A DNA stretch of 13,972 bases, taken from Acetobacteraceae bacterium. GTDB taxonomy: Bacteria > Pseudomonadota > Alphaproteobacteria > Acetobacterales > Acetobacteraceae. The stretch covers positions 1 through 13,972 of the forward strand of contig JANXRT010000195.1 of NCBI GenBank assembly GCA_025356735.1, read 5' to 3'. Below the pieces are notes generated by a model that was not told where the DNA came from, did no database searches, and saw nothing but the letters and a program-made list of their open reading frames with translations. The position numbers and the translations under genes are program-made. Shown in pieces: positions 6,290 to 13,242 of this stretch. How positions within the stretch are numbered: the stretch's first letter is position 1; every line of letters starts with the position of its first letter.

Positions 6290-7339
6290 TTATCGGATGG
6301 GCGCCGAGTACATCAGCCCGCCATCGCGCCACAGCGCGTTCTTGCCGCGCGGCAGCTTCATCGCGCTGTTCGCGCCGAAATTGCGCTCGTAGACCTCGCC
6401 GTAGTTGCCAACCTCCTTGATCGCCCAGTAGGCCCAACGGTTGTCAAGGGACAGGAACTTGCCGTAGTCGCCGGTCTGGCCCAGCAGCCGCCGGGTCGAT
6501 TGCGACGGGCTCGCCAGCTTTTCCTCGATGTTGGCCTGGGTGATGCCCTGCTCCTCGGCGTCGATCAACGCGTTCAGCGTCCATTTGACGATACCGTACC
6601 ACTGGTCGTCGCCCTGGCGCACCGCCGGTCCCAACGGCTCCTTGCTGATCAGCTCGGTCAGCACGAGCTGGTTTTCCGGATCGCGGGTGATCGAGGCGAT
6701 CGCCGCCAGCTGACTGGCATCGGTCGAATAAGCGTCGCACCGCCCCTTGTTGTAGGCGTCGCGGCCCTCCTGCACTTGGTCGAAAACCACCGGTGAGTAC
6801 TTGATCCCGTTGGCCTGTGCCCAGTCGGCGACGTTGAGCTCGCTGGTGCTTCCGGCCGAGACGCAGATGGTGGCGCCGGCCAGGTCGGCGGGCCGCTTCA
6901 CGCCGGAAGACTTTCTCACCAGGAAGCTCTGGCCGTCATAGAAGTCGATCCCCGCGAACAGCACGCCGTTGGCGGCTTCCCGAGCCATCGTCTGGGTCAG
7001 CGTCTGGACCACCATGTCGACCTGGCCCGATTGCAGCGCCGGCATCCGCTGGCCGCCGTTGAGCGGCACGAAGCGTGCCCGCGCCACGCCGTTCGGCCCG
7101 TTGGCCTCCCCGAAGATCGCGCTGGCGACCGCACGGCAGAGATCGACATCCAGGCCGCGGAACACCCCGCGGCTGTCAACGAAGCCGAACCCTGGCGTGG
7201 TTGATCCAACCGCGCATTCGACGAACCCCTTGGCCCGCACGTTGGCGAGCGTTGGGCCGGCGGTATTCTGGGCGATGCCGGGCAAGAACGGAAAACTCAG
7301 AGCGATGGGCAGCAGCAAGCCGGGAAGCCAGGCGCGCAT
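6290..7339 (-). CDS. Periplasmic amino-acid ABC transporter substrate-binding protein (AapJ/BztA-like)
   Basis: The 349-residue protein starts with a signal peptide (MRAWLPGLLLPIALSFPFLP, likely cut after about residue 23). It continues as a type-II binding fold of the family that feeds polar or general L-amino acids to ABC transporters. Typical parts are TLANVRAKGFVECAVGSTTP near the mature N-terminus, GVFRGLDVDLCRAVASAIFG, AGATICVSAGSTSELNVADW, and the C-terminal LSLDNRWAYWAIKEVGNYGE with YERNFG. Length matches AapJ/BztA (about 340). No permease or ATPase gene is next to it, so it is an orphan here and would need a partner elsewhere. AAGGA lies 8 bases before the ATG. It sits 69 bp after the chvG-like gene and 65 bp before the ThDP enzyme, all on the same strand. 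Specificity for amino acids is inferred from family. Confidence 0.9.
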   Translation of the reverse strand: MRAWLPGLLLPIALSFPFLPGIAQNTAGPTLANVRAKGFVECAVGSTTPGFGFVDSRGVFRGLDVDLCRAVASAIFGEANGPNGVARARFVPLNGGQRMPALQSGQVDMVVQTLTQTMAREAANGVLFAGIDFYDGQSFLVRKSSGVKRPADLAGATICVSAGSTSELNVADWAQANGIKYSPVVFDQVQEGRDAYNKGRCDAYSTDASQLAAIASITRDPENQLVLTELISKEPLGPAVRQGDDQWYGIVKWTLNALIDAEEQGITQANIEEKLASPSQSTRRLLGQTGDYGKFLSLDNRWAYWAIKEVGNYGEVYERNFGANSAMKLPRGKNALWRDGGLMYSAPIR

Positions 7340-7408
7340 GATCCAAATCCTTGACGTTCGAAACCAATGTGGCCGGTGAATTTGCCTGGGGTCCAGAGCG
7401 CCGAAATG

Positions 7409-9088
7409 TCACCCCCGCGGCAGCCGCACCACAAAGCGCGCCCCGAGCACCCGGCCGGTCTCGTCGCGACGGTTTTCCGCCGTGATGCGCCCCTTCAGGG
7501 CCTCGATGATTTGCCGGCTGATCGACAGGCCGAGCCCTGAATGCTGGCCGAAACGCTCGCTGTTCGGGCGTTCGGAATAGAACCGGTCGAAGATGTGCTC
7601 GAGCCGCGCCTCGGGAATGCCCGGGCCGTCATCCTCGACCCCGATCTCGATCATGCCGGCGGCGTCGTGCGCGCTCAGCCCGATGCGCCCGTTCGGCGGC
7701 GAAAAGCTCTGCGCGTTGGCGATCAGGTTGCGCAGCACCTGCACCAGCCGGTCCTCGACCGCATCGACCACCATCGGGCCGGTGCCGGGATCGAGCTCGA
7801 TGCGGGCATCCTGGTCCTCACGGGTGGCGGTGTGGATTTCCGCCAGCAGTGCCAGGATCGGCACCACGTCGATCTTTTCAGTGACGGCGCGAGACAGCTC
7901 GGCATCGACGCGCGAGGCGTCGGAGATGTCGCTGATCAGCCGATCGAGCCGCATCACGTCCTCGGCTATAATCGCCATCAGGCGCTTTTGCTGGCCTGGG
8001 TCCTCGATGCGCCGAAACGTCTCGATGGCGCTGCGCATCGACGATAGCGGGTTCTTGATCTCGTGCGCGACATCGGCGGCGAACTGCTCGATCGCGTCCA
8101 TCCTTGCCCACAGGGCGGTCGCGGATTCGGAAAGTGCCGCGGCCAGCGCGCCGACCTCGTCGCGCCGGGCGAGCAAGGTTCGAGACACGCTGCCGGTGCG
8201 GCCCTTGCCCTCCCGCATCATCGCGGCCGCCCCCGCGAGCCTCAGGATGGGTCGTGCGATGGTCAGGGACAGGTACCACGACAGCACCAGGGTCAAGCCC
8301 AGCGCCAGGGAAAACAGCCCGAGGATGGATACCCGCACCGCCAGCAAGCTGTCGTCGATCTCGCGCGCCTCGCGGGTCAGGAAGATGATACCGACGCTGT
8401 GGCGGTTGCGTTCCACGGGGACCGCGACCGTGACCAGCAGCCGGTTATCGGCGGTGCGGCGGATATAGGGCGCCATCTCGTGCGGCTGCTCGGCGGTGCT
8501 GAGCCGCAATTCCTCCTTCACGTCGGGCTGCCAGTCCGGCTGGCCCTCGCCGGCGCGCGGCATCTGGACCACGATCGTGCGCGCCGCCCGGTGCGGCAGC
8601 AGCGCCAGGGCGCGGTCGTAGATCAACCCGATGGTGCCGAGCACCGGGCCGCGATCGACCGCCGGCGGCAGCGGCTCGGTATGGATGGCACCGCCGGCCC
8701 CTTCCCGCACTCGGCTGTCGGCGACCACCGTGCCGTCGGGCGCATACAGCCTGGCCTGGGCGTCCGGCGTCGGCTCGGTCAGCCGACGTAACAGCGAGCG
8801 CGCCAGTTCCGGCACCAGCTTGGGGTTGTCGGGGCTGTCCTCCTTGACCGCGCTTTCGCCGAGCGCGCCGGCATAGATTCGGGCCTGCTGGCGCAACGCC
8901 GTGACCTCGGCGGCAAGCAAGCCGTTCTGATACTGGTCGAGGTAGAGCAGCGCCGCCAGCAGCAGCACCAGCGGCAGCGCGTTGACCAGCAGGATGCGGC
9001 GCAGCAGCGGCGACACCAGCCGCGGCTTGAACGGCGCGGCGACGGCCGGGGGAACGAGGCCCGCGTCCAGGTTGGTGCCGTCCGGCAT
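7409..9088 (-). CDS. chvG: ChvG/ExoS-like sensor histidine kinase
   Basis: This is the membrane sensor kinase partner of ChvI, which in rhizobia, Agrobacterium and Brucella (BvrS) responds to acid or envelope stress. The 559 residues show TM1 at about 31-50, a periplasmic sensor domain (about 55-250), TM2 at about 251-271, and a HAMP linker (about 273-326). The dimerisation/phosphoacceptor helix follows with H342 in FAADVAHEIKNPLSS. The ATPase domain has the N box NLIANAQ (454-460), G1 DDGPGIP (486-492) and G2 SGLGLSI (517-523). All catalytic motifs look intact. AGGAG lies 9 bases before the ATG and only 12 bases separate it from the response-regulator stop, so the two are co-transcribed. In many relatives hprK and PTS genes follow; here an amino-acid binding protein does. 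Confidence 0.93.
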   Translation of the reverse strand: MPDGTNLDAGLVPPAVAAPFKPRLVSPLLRRILLVNALPLVLLLAALLYLDQYQNGLLAAEVTALRQQARIYAGALGESAVKEDSPDNPKLVPELARSLLRRLTEPTPDAQARLYAPDGTVVADSRVREGAGGAIHTEPLPPAVDRGPVLGTIGLIYDRALALLPHRAARTIVVQMPRAGEGQPDWQPDVKEELRLSTAEQPHEMAPYIRRTADNRLLVTVAVPVERNRHSVGIIFLTREAREIDDSLLAVRVSILGLFSLALGLTLVLSWYLSLTIARPILRLAGAAAMMREGKGRTGSVSRTLLARRDEVGALAAALSESATALWARMDAIEQFAADVAHEIKNPLSSMRSAIETFRRIEDPGQQKRLMAIIAEDVMRLDRLISDISDASRVDAELSRAVTEKIDVVPILALLAEIHTATREDQDARIELDPGTGPMVVDAVEDRLVQVLRNLIANAQSFSPPNGRIGLSAHDAAGMIEIGVEDDGPGIPEARLEHIFDRFYSERPNSERFGQHSGLGLSISRQIIEALKGRITAENRRDETGRVLGARFVVRLPRG

Positions 9089-9100
9089 TTGAAAGCTCTC

Positions 9101-9802
9101 CTATCCCTCCTTGTAGCGGTAGCCGATGCCATACAGCGTCTCGATATGGTCGAACTCGTCGTCAGCGACACGAAATTTCTTACGCACCCGCTTGACGTGG
9201 CTGTCGATGGTGCGGTCGTCGACATAGATGTTCTCGCCGTAGGCCGCGTCGATCAGCTGGTCGCGCGACTTGACCATGCCTGGCCGGGCCGCCAGCGCCT
9301 TGATCAGCAGGAACTCGGTCACCGTCAGCTGGATGTCGCGGTTCTTCCAGGTGCACTGGTGCTTGGTCTCGTCGAGCGTGAGTTCTCCGCGCACGATGAC
9401 GCCACCCGGCGGCGCGCCAGAACCCTCGGCGCGGCTCGCCTCGTTGCGGCGCAGCAGGGCGCGGATGCGCTCCAGCAACAGCCGCTGGCTGAACGGCTTG
9501 GTGATGTAGTCGTCGGCGCCAAGCCGCAGGCCCATGAGCTGGTCCACCTCCTCGTCCTTCGAGGTCAGGAAGATCACCGGCATGCCGGACCGCGCCCGCA
9601 GCCGCTGCAGCAGCTCCATCCCGTCCATCCGCGGCATCTTGATGTCGAGCACCGCGAGGTCGGCCGGACGCGCCGCCAGCCCGTGCAGCGCGCTTTCGCC
9701 GTCGGTGTAGGTGCGGACCTGGAAGCCCTCCTGCTCCAGCGTCATGGAGACGCTGGTCAGGATGTTGCGGTCGTCATCGACCAGAACGATGGTCTGCTTC
9801 AT
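9101..9802 (-). CDS. chvI: ChvI-like OmpR-family response regulator
   Basis: This is the DNA-binding response regulator paired with the ChvG-like kinase. The receiver domain (1-120) has the acidic pocket D9-D11, phosphoacceptor D53 in LAVLDIKMPRMDG, switch T80 and K102 in YITKPF. A winged-helix domain follows (about 135-230) with LTVTEFLLIKALAARPGMVK and the recognition helix region DRTIDSHVKRVRKKF, ending ETLYGIGYRYKEG. Length 233 is typical of ChvI. GGAG lies 7 bases before the ATG. It is divergent from hugZ-pckA. In Agrobacterium-type genomes pckA lies beside chvI in the same divergent way and is known to depend on this system, so regulation of pckA is plausible here. Confidence 0.94.
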   Translation of the reverse strand: MKQTIVLVDDDRNILTSVSMTLEQEGFQVRTYTDGESALHGLAARPADLAVLDIKMPRMDGMELLQRLRARSGMPVIFLTSKDEEVDQLMGLRLGADDYITKPFSQRLLLERIRALLRRNEASRAEGSGAPPGGVIVRGELTLDETKHQCTWKNRDIQLTVTEFLLIKALAARPGMVKSRDQLIDAAYGENIYVDDRTIDSHVKRVRKKFRVADDEFDHIETLYGIGYRYKEG

Positions 9803-9821
9803 TGTCCCACTCCGGCTATTC

Positions 9822-9885
9822 GTATCAAGTTGCCGCAGCAGCCGGAACGAAAGGCCCCGGCTGAAGCGTTCCCGATGGTTGATAC
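9822..9885. promoter_or_regulatory. Nested inverted repeats in the chvI-hugZ divergent intergenic region
   Basis: GTATCAA (9822-9828) is the exact complement of TTGATAC (9879-9885), and inside them CAGCCGG (9839-9845) mirrors CCGGCTG (9857-9863); the centres lie within 3 bases of each other. The region separates divergent genes (chvI leftward, hugZ-pckA rightward), where a shared operator is expected. The bound factor is not known; ChvI autoregulation is a guess. Confidence 0.35.
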
Positions 9886-9906
9886 CCGCCGATTGTGGCG
9901 TATTAG
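9879..9906 (+). promoter_or_regulatory. Possible promoter for hugZ-pckA
   Basis: TTGATA (9879-9884) and TATTAG (9901-9906) are separated by 16 bases and resemble sigma-70-type boxes. Transcription would then start about 9912-9913, right at the AGGAGG site (9911-9916), leaving almost no leader. That is a weak point, so this remains a candidate. Confidence 0.3.
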
Positions 9907-9926
9907 GGTCAGGAGGTGAACGAAAT

Positions 9927-10697
9927 ATGGCAGAGGAAGCCTCCGGCCCGAATGAAATCGCTTGGTCGGCGAGAAAGCTGCTCCGCTCGGCGCGTCAGGC
10001 GAGCCTGGCGACGGTGCTGCAAGGCCAGCCTTTCGTCTCCCTCGTGACGCCGGCGATCGCCGCGGATGGCGGCGTCCTGCTGCTGCTGTCAGACCTGTCG
10101 GAGCACACGCGCCACCTGCGCGCCGATGCCCGCTGTTCGATCCTGGTTGCCGGGATGGCCAACGGCCCCAATCCACAGACCACGCCGCGGCTTACCGCGA
10201 ACGCGACCGCCACGATCGCCGACACACCGGCCGATCGGGCGCGATTCCTGGCGATCCATCCCTATGCCGAACTCTATGCCGGGTTCGGTGATTTTCATCT
10301 TTGGCGGCTGACCCTGACCGGCGGGTTGTTCGTGGGCGGCTTCGCCGTCGCGCACCGGCTGGCAGGCGATGCGCTGCGCCCTGCCCCGGCCCCGGAATTG
10401 CACGGCGCCGAGCCCGACATAATGGCGCATTGCAACAACGACCACGCGCCAGCCATGGCGGTGATCGCCCGCGAAACTGGCGCCCACGCGGCCGGCGGCG
10501 AACCGGGCGAATGGCGGATGGTGACCTGCGACACCGATGGCTTCGACCTGGCCTGCGGCGAAGCCACCATGCGGATTTCCTTTGCAGCGCCGGTCGCGAC
10601 TTCGAAACAGGTCCGCGCCGAGCTGATCCGGCTGGCCCGGCTGGCCCGGCTGGCCCGGCCGGATGACGGGCTGGACCCCCCGGCGGCCACCCCGTAG
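9927..10697 (+). CDS. HugZ-family haem utilisation / pyridoxamine 5'-phosphate oxidase-like protein
   Basis: The 256-residue protein has an N-terminal split-barrel flavin-binding-like domain (about 10-150), with ARQASLATVLQGQPFVSLVT and LLLSDLSEHTRHLRADARCS. A C-terminal DUF2470-like domain follows (about 160-240), marked by IMAHCNNDHAPAMAVIARET and the TDGFDLACGE strand. This is the HugZ/HutZ layout. Some members degrade haem for iron, but others of the same shape have unknown roles, and key haem-contact residues cannot be judged from sequence alone. AGGAGG lies about 10 bases before the ATG; an in-frame extension upstream to 9711 would overlap chvI on the other strand and lacks a site. It is 58 bp before pckA on the same strand, so co-transcription is likely, and it sits between chvI and pckA, which are direct neighbours in many relatives. 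Confidence 0.82.
   Translation: MAEEASGPNEIAWSARKLLRSARQASLATVLQGQPFVSLVTPAIAADGGVLLLLSDLSEHTRHLRADARCSILVAGMANGPNPQTTPRLTANATATIADTPADRARFLAIHPYAELYAGFGDFHLWRLTLTGGLFVGGFAVAHRLAGDALRPAPAPELHGAEPDIMAHCNNDHAPAMAVIARETGAHAAGGEPGEWRMVTCDTDGFDLACGEATMRISFAAPVATSKQVRAELIRLARLARLARPDDGLDPPAATP
10632..10658 (+). repeat. Three tandem copies of a 9-base unit inside hugZ
   Basis: CTGGCCCGG is repeated exactly three times in frame, coding LAR-LAR-LAR near the C-terminus of the HugZ-like protein. The unit length is a multiple of three, so copy-number change would keep the frame. It is probably replication slippage in a non-critical tail. Confidence 0.8.
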
Positions 10698-10755
10698 TAA
10701 GAAATCATTACGTCCAGAACCGCGCCCCCGACGCGGTCGAAAGCAGGAGCCGACC

Positions 10756-12408
10756 TTGAACGCTGCCATAAAAGCGCCCCTTGTCCCCAGTCCTCCAGCG
10801 CCATCGTATCCAGCGCCGGCCCGGAACGACGACTGCCTGCGCGGCACCGGGGTGCGCAGCTCGCGCCCGGTTTTCGCCAACCTGACCGCTCCCGGCCTGG
10901 TCGCTTGCTCGATCGCGCGCAACGAAAGCCAGCTTTCCGCCGACGGTGCCGTGATCGTGAACACCGGCGTGCATACCGGCCGGTCGGTGCAGGACAAGTT
11001 CGTGGTCGACGAGCCCTCGACCACCGACGACATCGCCTGGGGACGGATCAACCAGCGCATGCCGCCGGCCCATTTCGAAATGCTGAAGGCGCGTGTCAAG
11101 GCCTACCTGCAGGGCCAGGAGCTGTTCGTGCAGGATTTGTTCGCCGGCGCCGATCCCGCCCACCGGGTGCGGGTGCGCCTGGTCACCACCACCGCCTGGC
11201 ACGCGCTGTTCGCGCGCAACATGTTCATCCGGCCAACCGAGGCCGAAATGGCTGATTTCGAGCCCGACTACGTCATCCTGCACGCGCCCTACTTCCAGGC
11301 CGACCCGGCGATCGACGGGGTGCGCACCACCACCGCCATCGCGCTGTCGTTCGAGCAGAAGATCATCGTCATCGCCGGCACCGAGTATGCCGGCGAGATC
11401 AAGAAGTCGATCTTCACCGTGATGAACTGGAAGCTGCCGGCCGAGGACGTGCTGCCGATGCATTGCAGCGCCAATGTCGGCGCCGCCGGCGATGTCGCGC
11501 TGTTCTTCGGCCTGTCGGGCACCGGCAAGACGACCCTGTCCTCCGATCCCGAGCGCAAGCTCATCGGCGACGACGAGCATGGCTGGGGTAGCGGCGGCGT
11601 GTTCAACTTTGAGGGCGGCTGCTACGCCAAGGTGATAAACCTCTCGGCCGAGGCGGAGCCGGAGATCTGGGCCGCCAGTCATCGCTTCGGGGCCGTGCTC
11701 GAAAACGTCGTCGCCGACGCGCACGGTCGGCTCGACCTCACCGACAAGTCACTGACTGAGAACACCCGCTCCTGCTATCCGGTCGATTACATCCCCAACG
11801 CCGACCTGTCCGGCCGCGGCGGACAACCCAAGAACGTCATCATGCTGACCGCCGACGCCTTCGGCGTGCTGCCGCCGATCAGCAAGCTCAGCCCGGCGCA
11901 GGCCATGTACCACTTTCTGTCCGGCTACACCGCCCGCGTCGCCGGCACCGAAAAAGGCCTCGGCTCCGAGCCGCAGGCGACTTTTTCGACGTGCTTCGGG
12001 GCGCCCTTCCTGCCGCGCCGGCCGGAAGTCTATGGCCGCATGCTGTCCAAGCTGATCACCGCCCACGGCGTCGATTGCTGGCTGGTCAACACCGGCTGGA
12101 GCGGTGGCCAGTACGGCGTCGGCAGCCGCATGGCTATCCGTCACACCCGCGCCCTGTTGCGCGCCGCGCTCGACGGCAGCCTGGCGCGGGCCACATTCCG
12201 GCGTGATCCGTTCTTCGGCCTGATGGTGCCGGGCAACGTGCCCGGCATCCCCGACGAGGTGCTCGACCCGCGCCAGTCCTGGACCGACAAGGCGGCGTAC
12301 GATCGTACGGCTGCCGAGTTGGTGGCGCGATTCGAGGCGAATTTCGCCGCGTTCGAGCCGGAGGTGGCTGAGGATGTTAGGGCTGCGGCTATTCGCGTCG
12401 CGGCCTAG
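10756..12408 (+). CDS. pckA: Phosphoenolpyruvate carboxykinase (ATP), TTG start
   Basis: The enzyme turns oxaloacetate and ATP into phosphoenolpyruvate, CO2 and ADP, the first committed step of gluconeogenesis from organic acids. The 550-residue product contains VNTGVHTGRSVQDKFVVDEP, the P-loop GLSGTGKTT (252-260), the metal/kinase-2 motif LIGDDEHGW (269-277), NTRSCYPVDYIPN, and the C-terminal NTGWSGGQYGVGSRM, all typical of the ATP-dependent type. The start is TTG at 10756 with AGGAG 6 bases before it. An in-frame ATG at 10663 would overlap hugZ and lacks a suitable site. About 35 extra residues, proline- and alanine-rich, precede the conserved domain. It lies 58 bp after hugZ and ends just before a strong inverted repeat. 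Control by ChvI/ChvG is known in Agrobacterium and possible here. Confidence 0.96.
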   Translation: MNAAIKAPLVPSPPAPSYPAPARNDDCLRGTGVRSSRPVFANLTAPGLVACSIARNESQLSADGAVIVNTGVHTGRSVQDKFVVDEPSTTDDIAWGRINQRMPPAHFEMLKARVKAYLQGQELFVQDLFAGADPAHRVRVRLVTTTAWHALFARNMFIRPTEAEMADFEPDYVILHAPYFQADPAIDGVRTTTAIALSFEQKIIVIAGTEYAGEIKKSIFTVMNWKLPAEDVLPMHCSANVGAAGDVALFFGLSGTGKTTLSSDPERKLIGDDEHGWGSGGVFNFEGGCYAKVINLSAEAEPEIWAASHRFGAVLENVVADAHGRLDLTDKSLTENTRSCYPVDYIPNADLSGRGGQPKNVIMLTADAFGVLPPISKLSPAQAMYHFLSGYTARVAGTEKGLGSEPQATFSTCFGAPFLPRRPEVYGRMLSKLITAHGVDCWLVNTGWSGGQYGVGSRMAIRHTRALLRAALDGSLARATFRRDPFFGLMVPGNVPGIPDEVLDPRQSWTDKAAYDRTAAELVARFEANFAAFEPEVAEDVRAAAIRVAA

Positions 12409-12410
12409 GC

Positions 12411-12518
12411 AAGCATGGGGCTCTGCCCCAAACCCCGCCCGGGAGCGCATCCCTTAAGTAGAAGGGTTCCAAGGGGCGACGGCCCCTTGGCGGGTCGAGG
12501 GCAGAGCCCCCCTTGCTT
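12411..12518. repeat. Long imperfect inverted repeat between convergent genes, REP-like element and probable two-way terminator
   Basis: The left arm AAGCATGGGGCTCTGCCC (12411-12428) is nearly the complement of GGGCAGAGCCCC plus CCTTGCTT (12499-12518). A second layer pairs CCCGCC (12434-12439) with GGCGGG (12489-12494). Inside are CCCTT/AAGGG (12451-12455 with 12462-12466) and CCAAGGGG/CCCCTTGG (12469-12476 with 12483-12490), the latter competing with the second layer. The block fills most of the 126-bp gap between pckA and the convergent GST gene and starts 2 bases after the pckA stop. GGGGCTCTGCCCC plus CAAGGGG...CCCCTTG blocks recur between genes in Acetobacteraceae as I recall, so this is probably a dispersed element acting as terminator for both genes. 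Confidence 0.65.
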
Positions 12519-12534
12519 ACTGTCTACAGCGTCA

Positions 12535-13146
12535 TCAAGCGGCGGCCGAGGGCCGCTGCTTCATGCGTTCCATCCATGCGACGATGTTCTTGTTGGCCGG
12601 GTCGAGCGGCTGGCCGACGGTGTTGAGGAAATCGACGAACGCGAACAGGAAGATATCCGCCATCGTCAGCCGGTCGCCGCAGACGAACTGCTTGCCCGCC
12701 ATCAGCCCGTCGAGCCAGGCGAGCTTGTCCTTGCAGACCAGCTTGAGGTCGTCGGCGGCCTGCGGAATGCAGCGCATCCGGCCCTCGAACATCTTCAGGC
12801 CGTTGCTAAAGCGAAAGCCGGCGGCACCTGGCTCGACGATGTTGAGGTCGATCCGGCGCGTCCACATGCGGGTCTCGGCACGCTCCTCAGGGGTCGAGCC
12901 GATCAGCGACGGACCTTTTCCGACTTCATCGACATACTCGCAGATCGCGGTGATCTCCGACAGGATCGCGCCGTTGTCCAGCAGCAGCGCCGGAGTCTGG
13001 CCGGACGGGTTCTTTTCAAGGTATGGTCCCTGCCGGTTCTCGCCGCCGCGGATGTCGACCTTGGTGGTCGGGACCTCAAAGCCCTTCTCGGCCATGAACA
13101 TGCGGACCATACGCGGGTTGGGGCCCACGGAGTCGTACATCAGCAT
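12535..13146 (-). CDS. Glutathione S-transferase family protein
   Basis: The 203-residue protein has an N-terminal thioredoxin-like domain (about 1-80) with the glutathione-site pattern NPSGQTPALLLDNGAILSE, including the cis-proline P52 and the E64/S63 pair. An all-helical C-terminal domain (about 90-200) follows, with the N-capping box region GDRLTMADIFLF. Length is typical for bacterial GSTs. Such enzymes join glutathione to electrophiles or act in catabolism; the real substrate is not evident. GGGAG lies about 8 bases before the ATG at 13146; a second in-frame ATG sits two codons later. It is convergent with pckA and divergent from the cyclase-family gene, 96 bp away. Confidence 0.92.
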   Translation of the reverse strand: MLMYDSVGPNPRMVRMFMAEKGFEVPTTKVDIRGGENRQGPYLEKNPSGQTPALLLDNGAILSEITAICEYVDEVGKGPSLIGSTPEERAETRMWTRRIDLNIVEPGAAGFRFSNGLKMFEGRMRCIPQAADDLKLVCKDKLAWLDGLMAGKQFVCGDRLTMADIFLFAFVDFLNTVGQPLDPANKNIVAWMERMKQRPSAAA

Positions 13147-13242
13147 CGTTTTTCTCCCTATTCAGGGCTCCAAGCCTAGCACGCAGGTTTTGCTTGGCTA
13201 GGGTAGGCAACCCACCGTCAGCCCACCTTCAGCGAGGAAACC

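Noticed and set aside
5097..6392. 431-codon plus-strand open frame opposite the ThDP enzyme
   Set aside because: Arg/His/Gly-rich shadow typical of high-GC DNA, antisense to a gene with clear family motifs; no ribosome site or domain recognised.
6225..6437. 71-codon upstream extension of the ThDP enzyme frame
   Set aside because: It overlaps the end of the binding-protein gene; the ATG at 6224 has a good ribosome site and matches the family N-terminus.
10663..10755. ATG 31 codons upstream of the chosen pckA start
   Set aside because: It lies within the end of hugZ, codes an Arg/Pro-rich stretch and lacks a ribosome site, while AGGAG precedes the TTG.
13170..13206. CCAAGC/GCTTGG and CCTAGC/GCTAGG repeats between GST and cyclase genes
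   Set aside because: The pairs are not nested with each other and are only six bases each; could be an operator but support is too thin to annotate.
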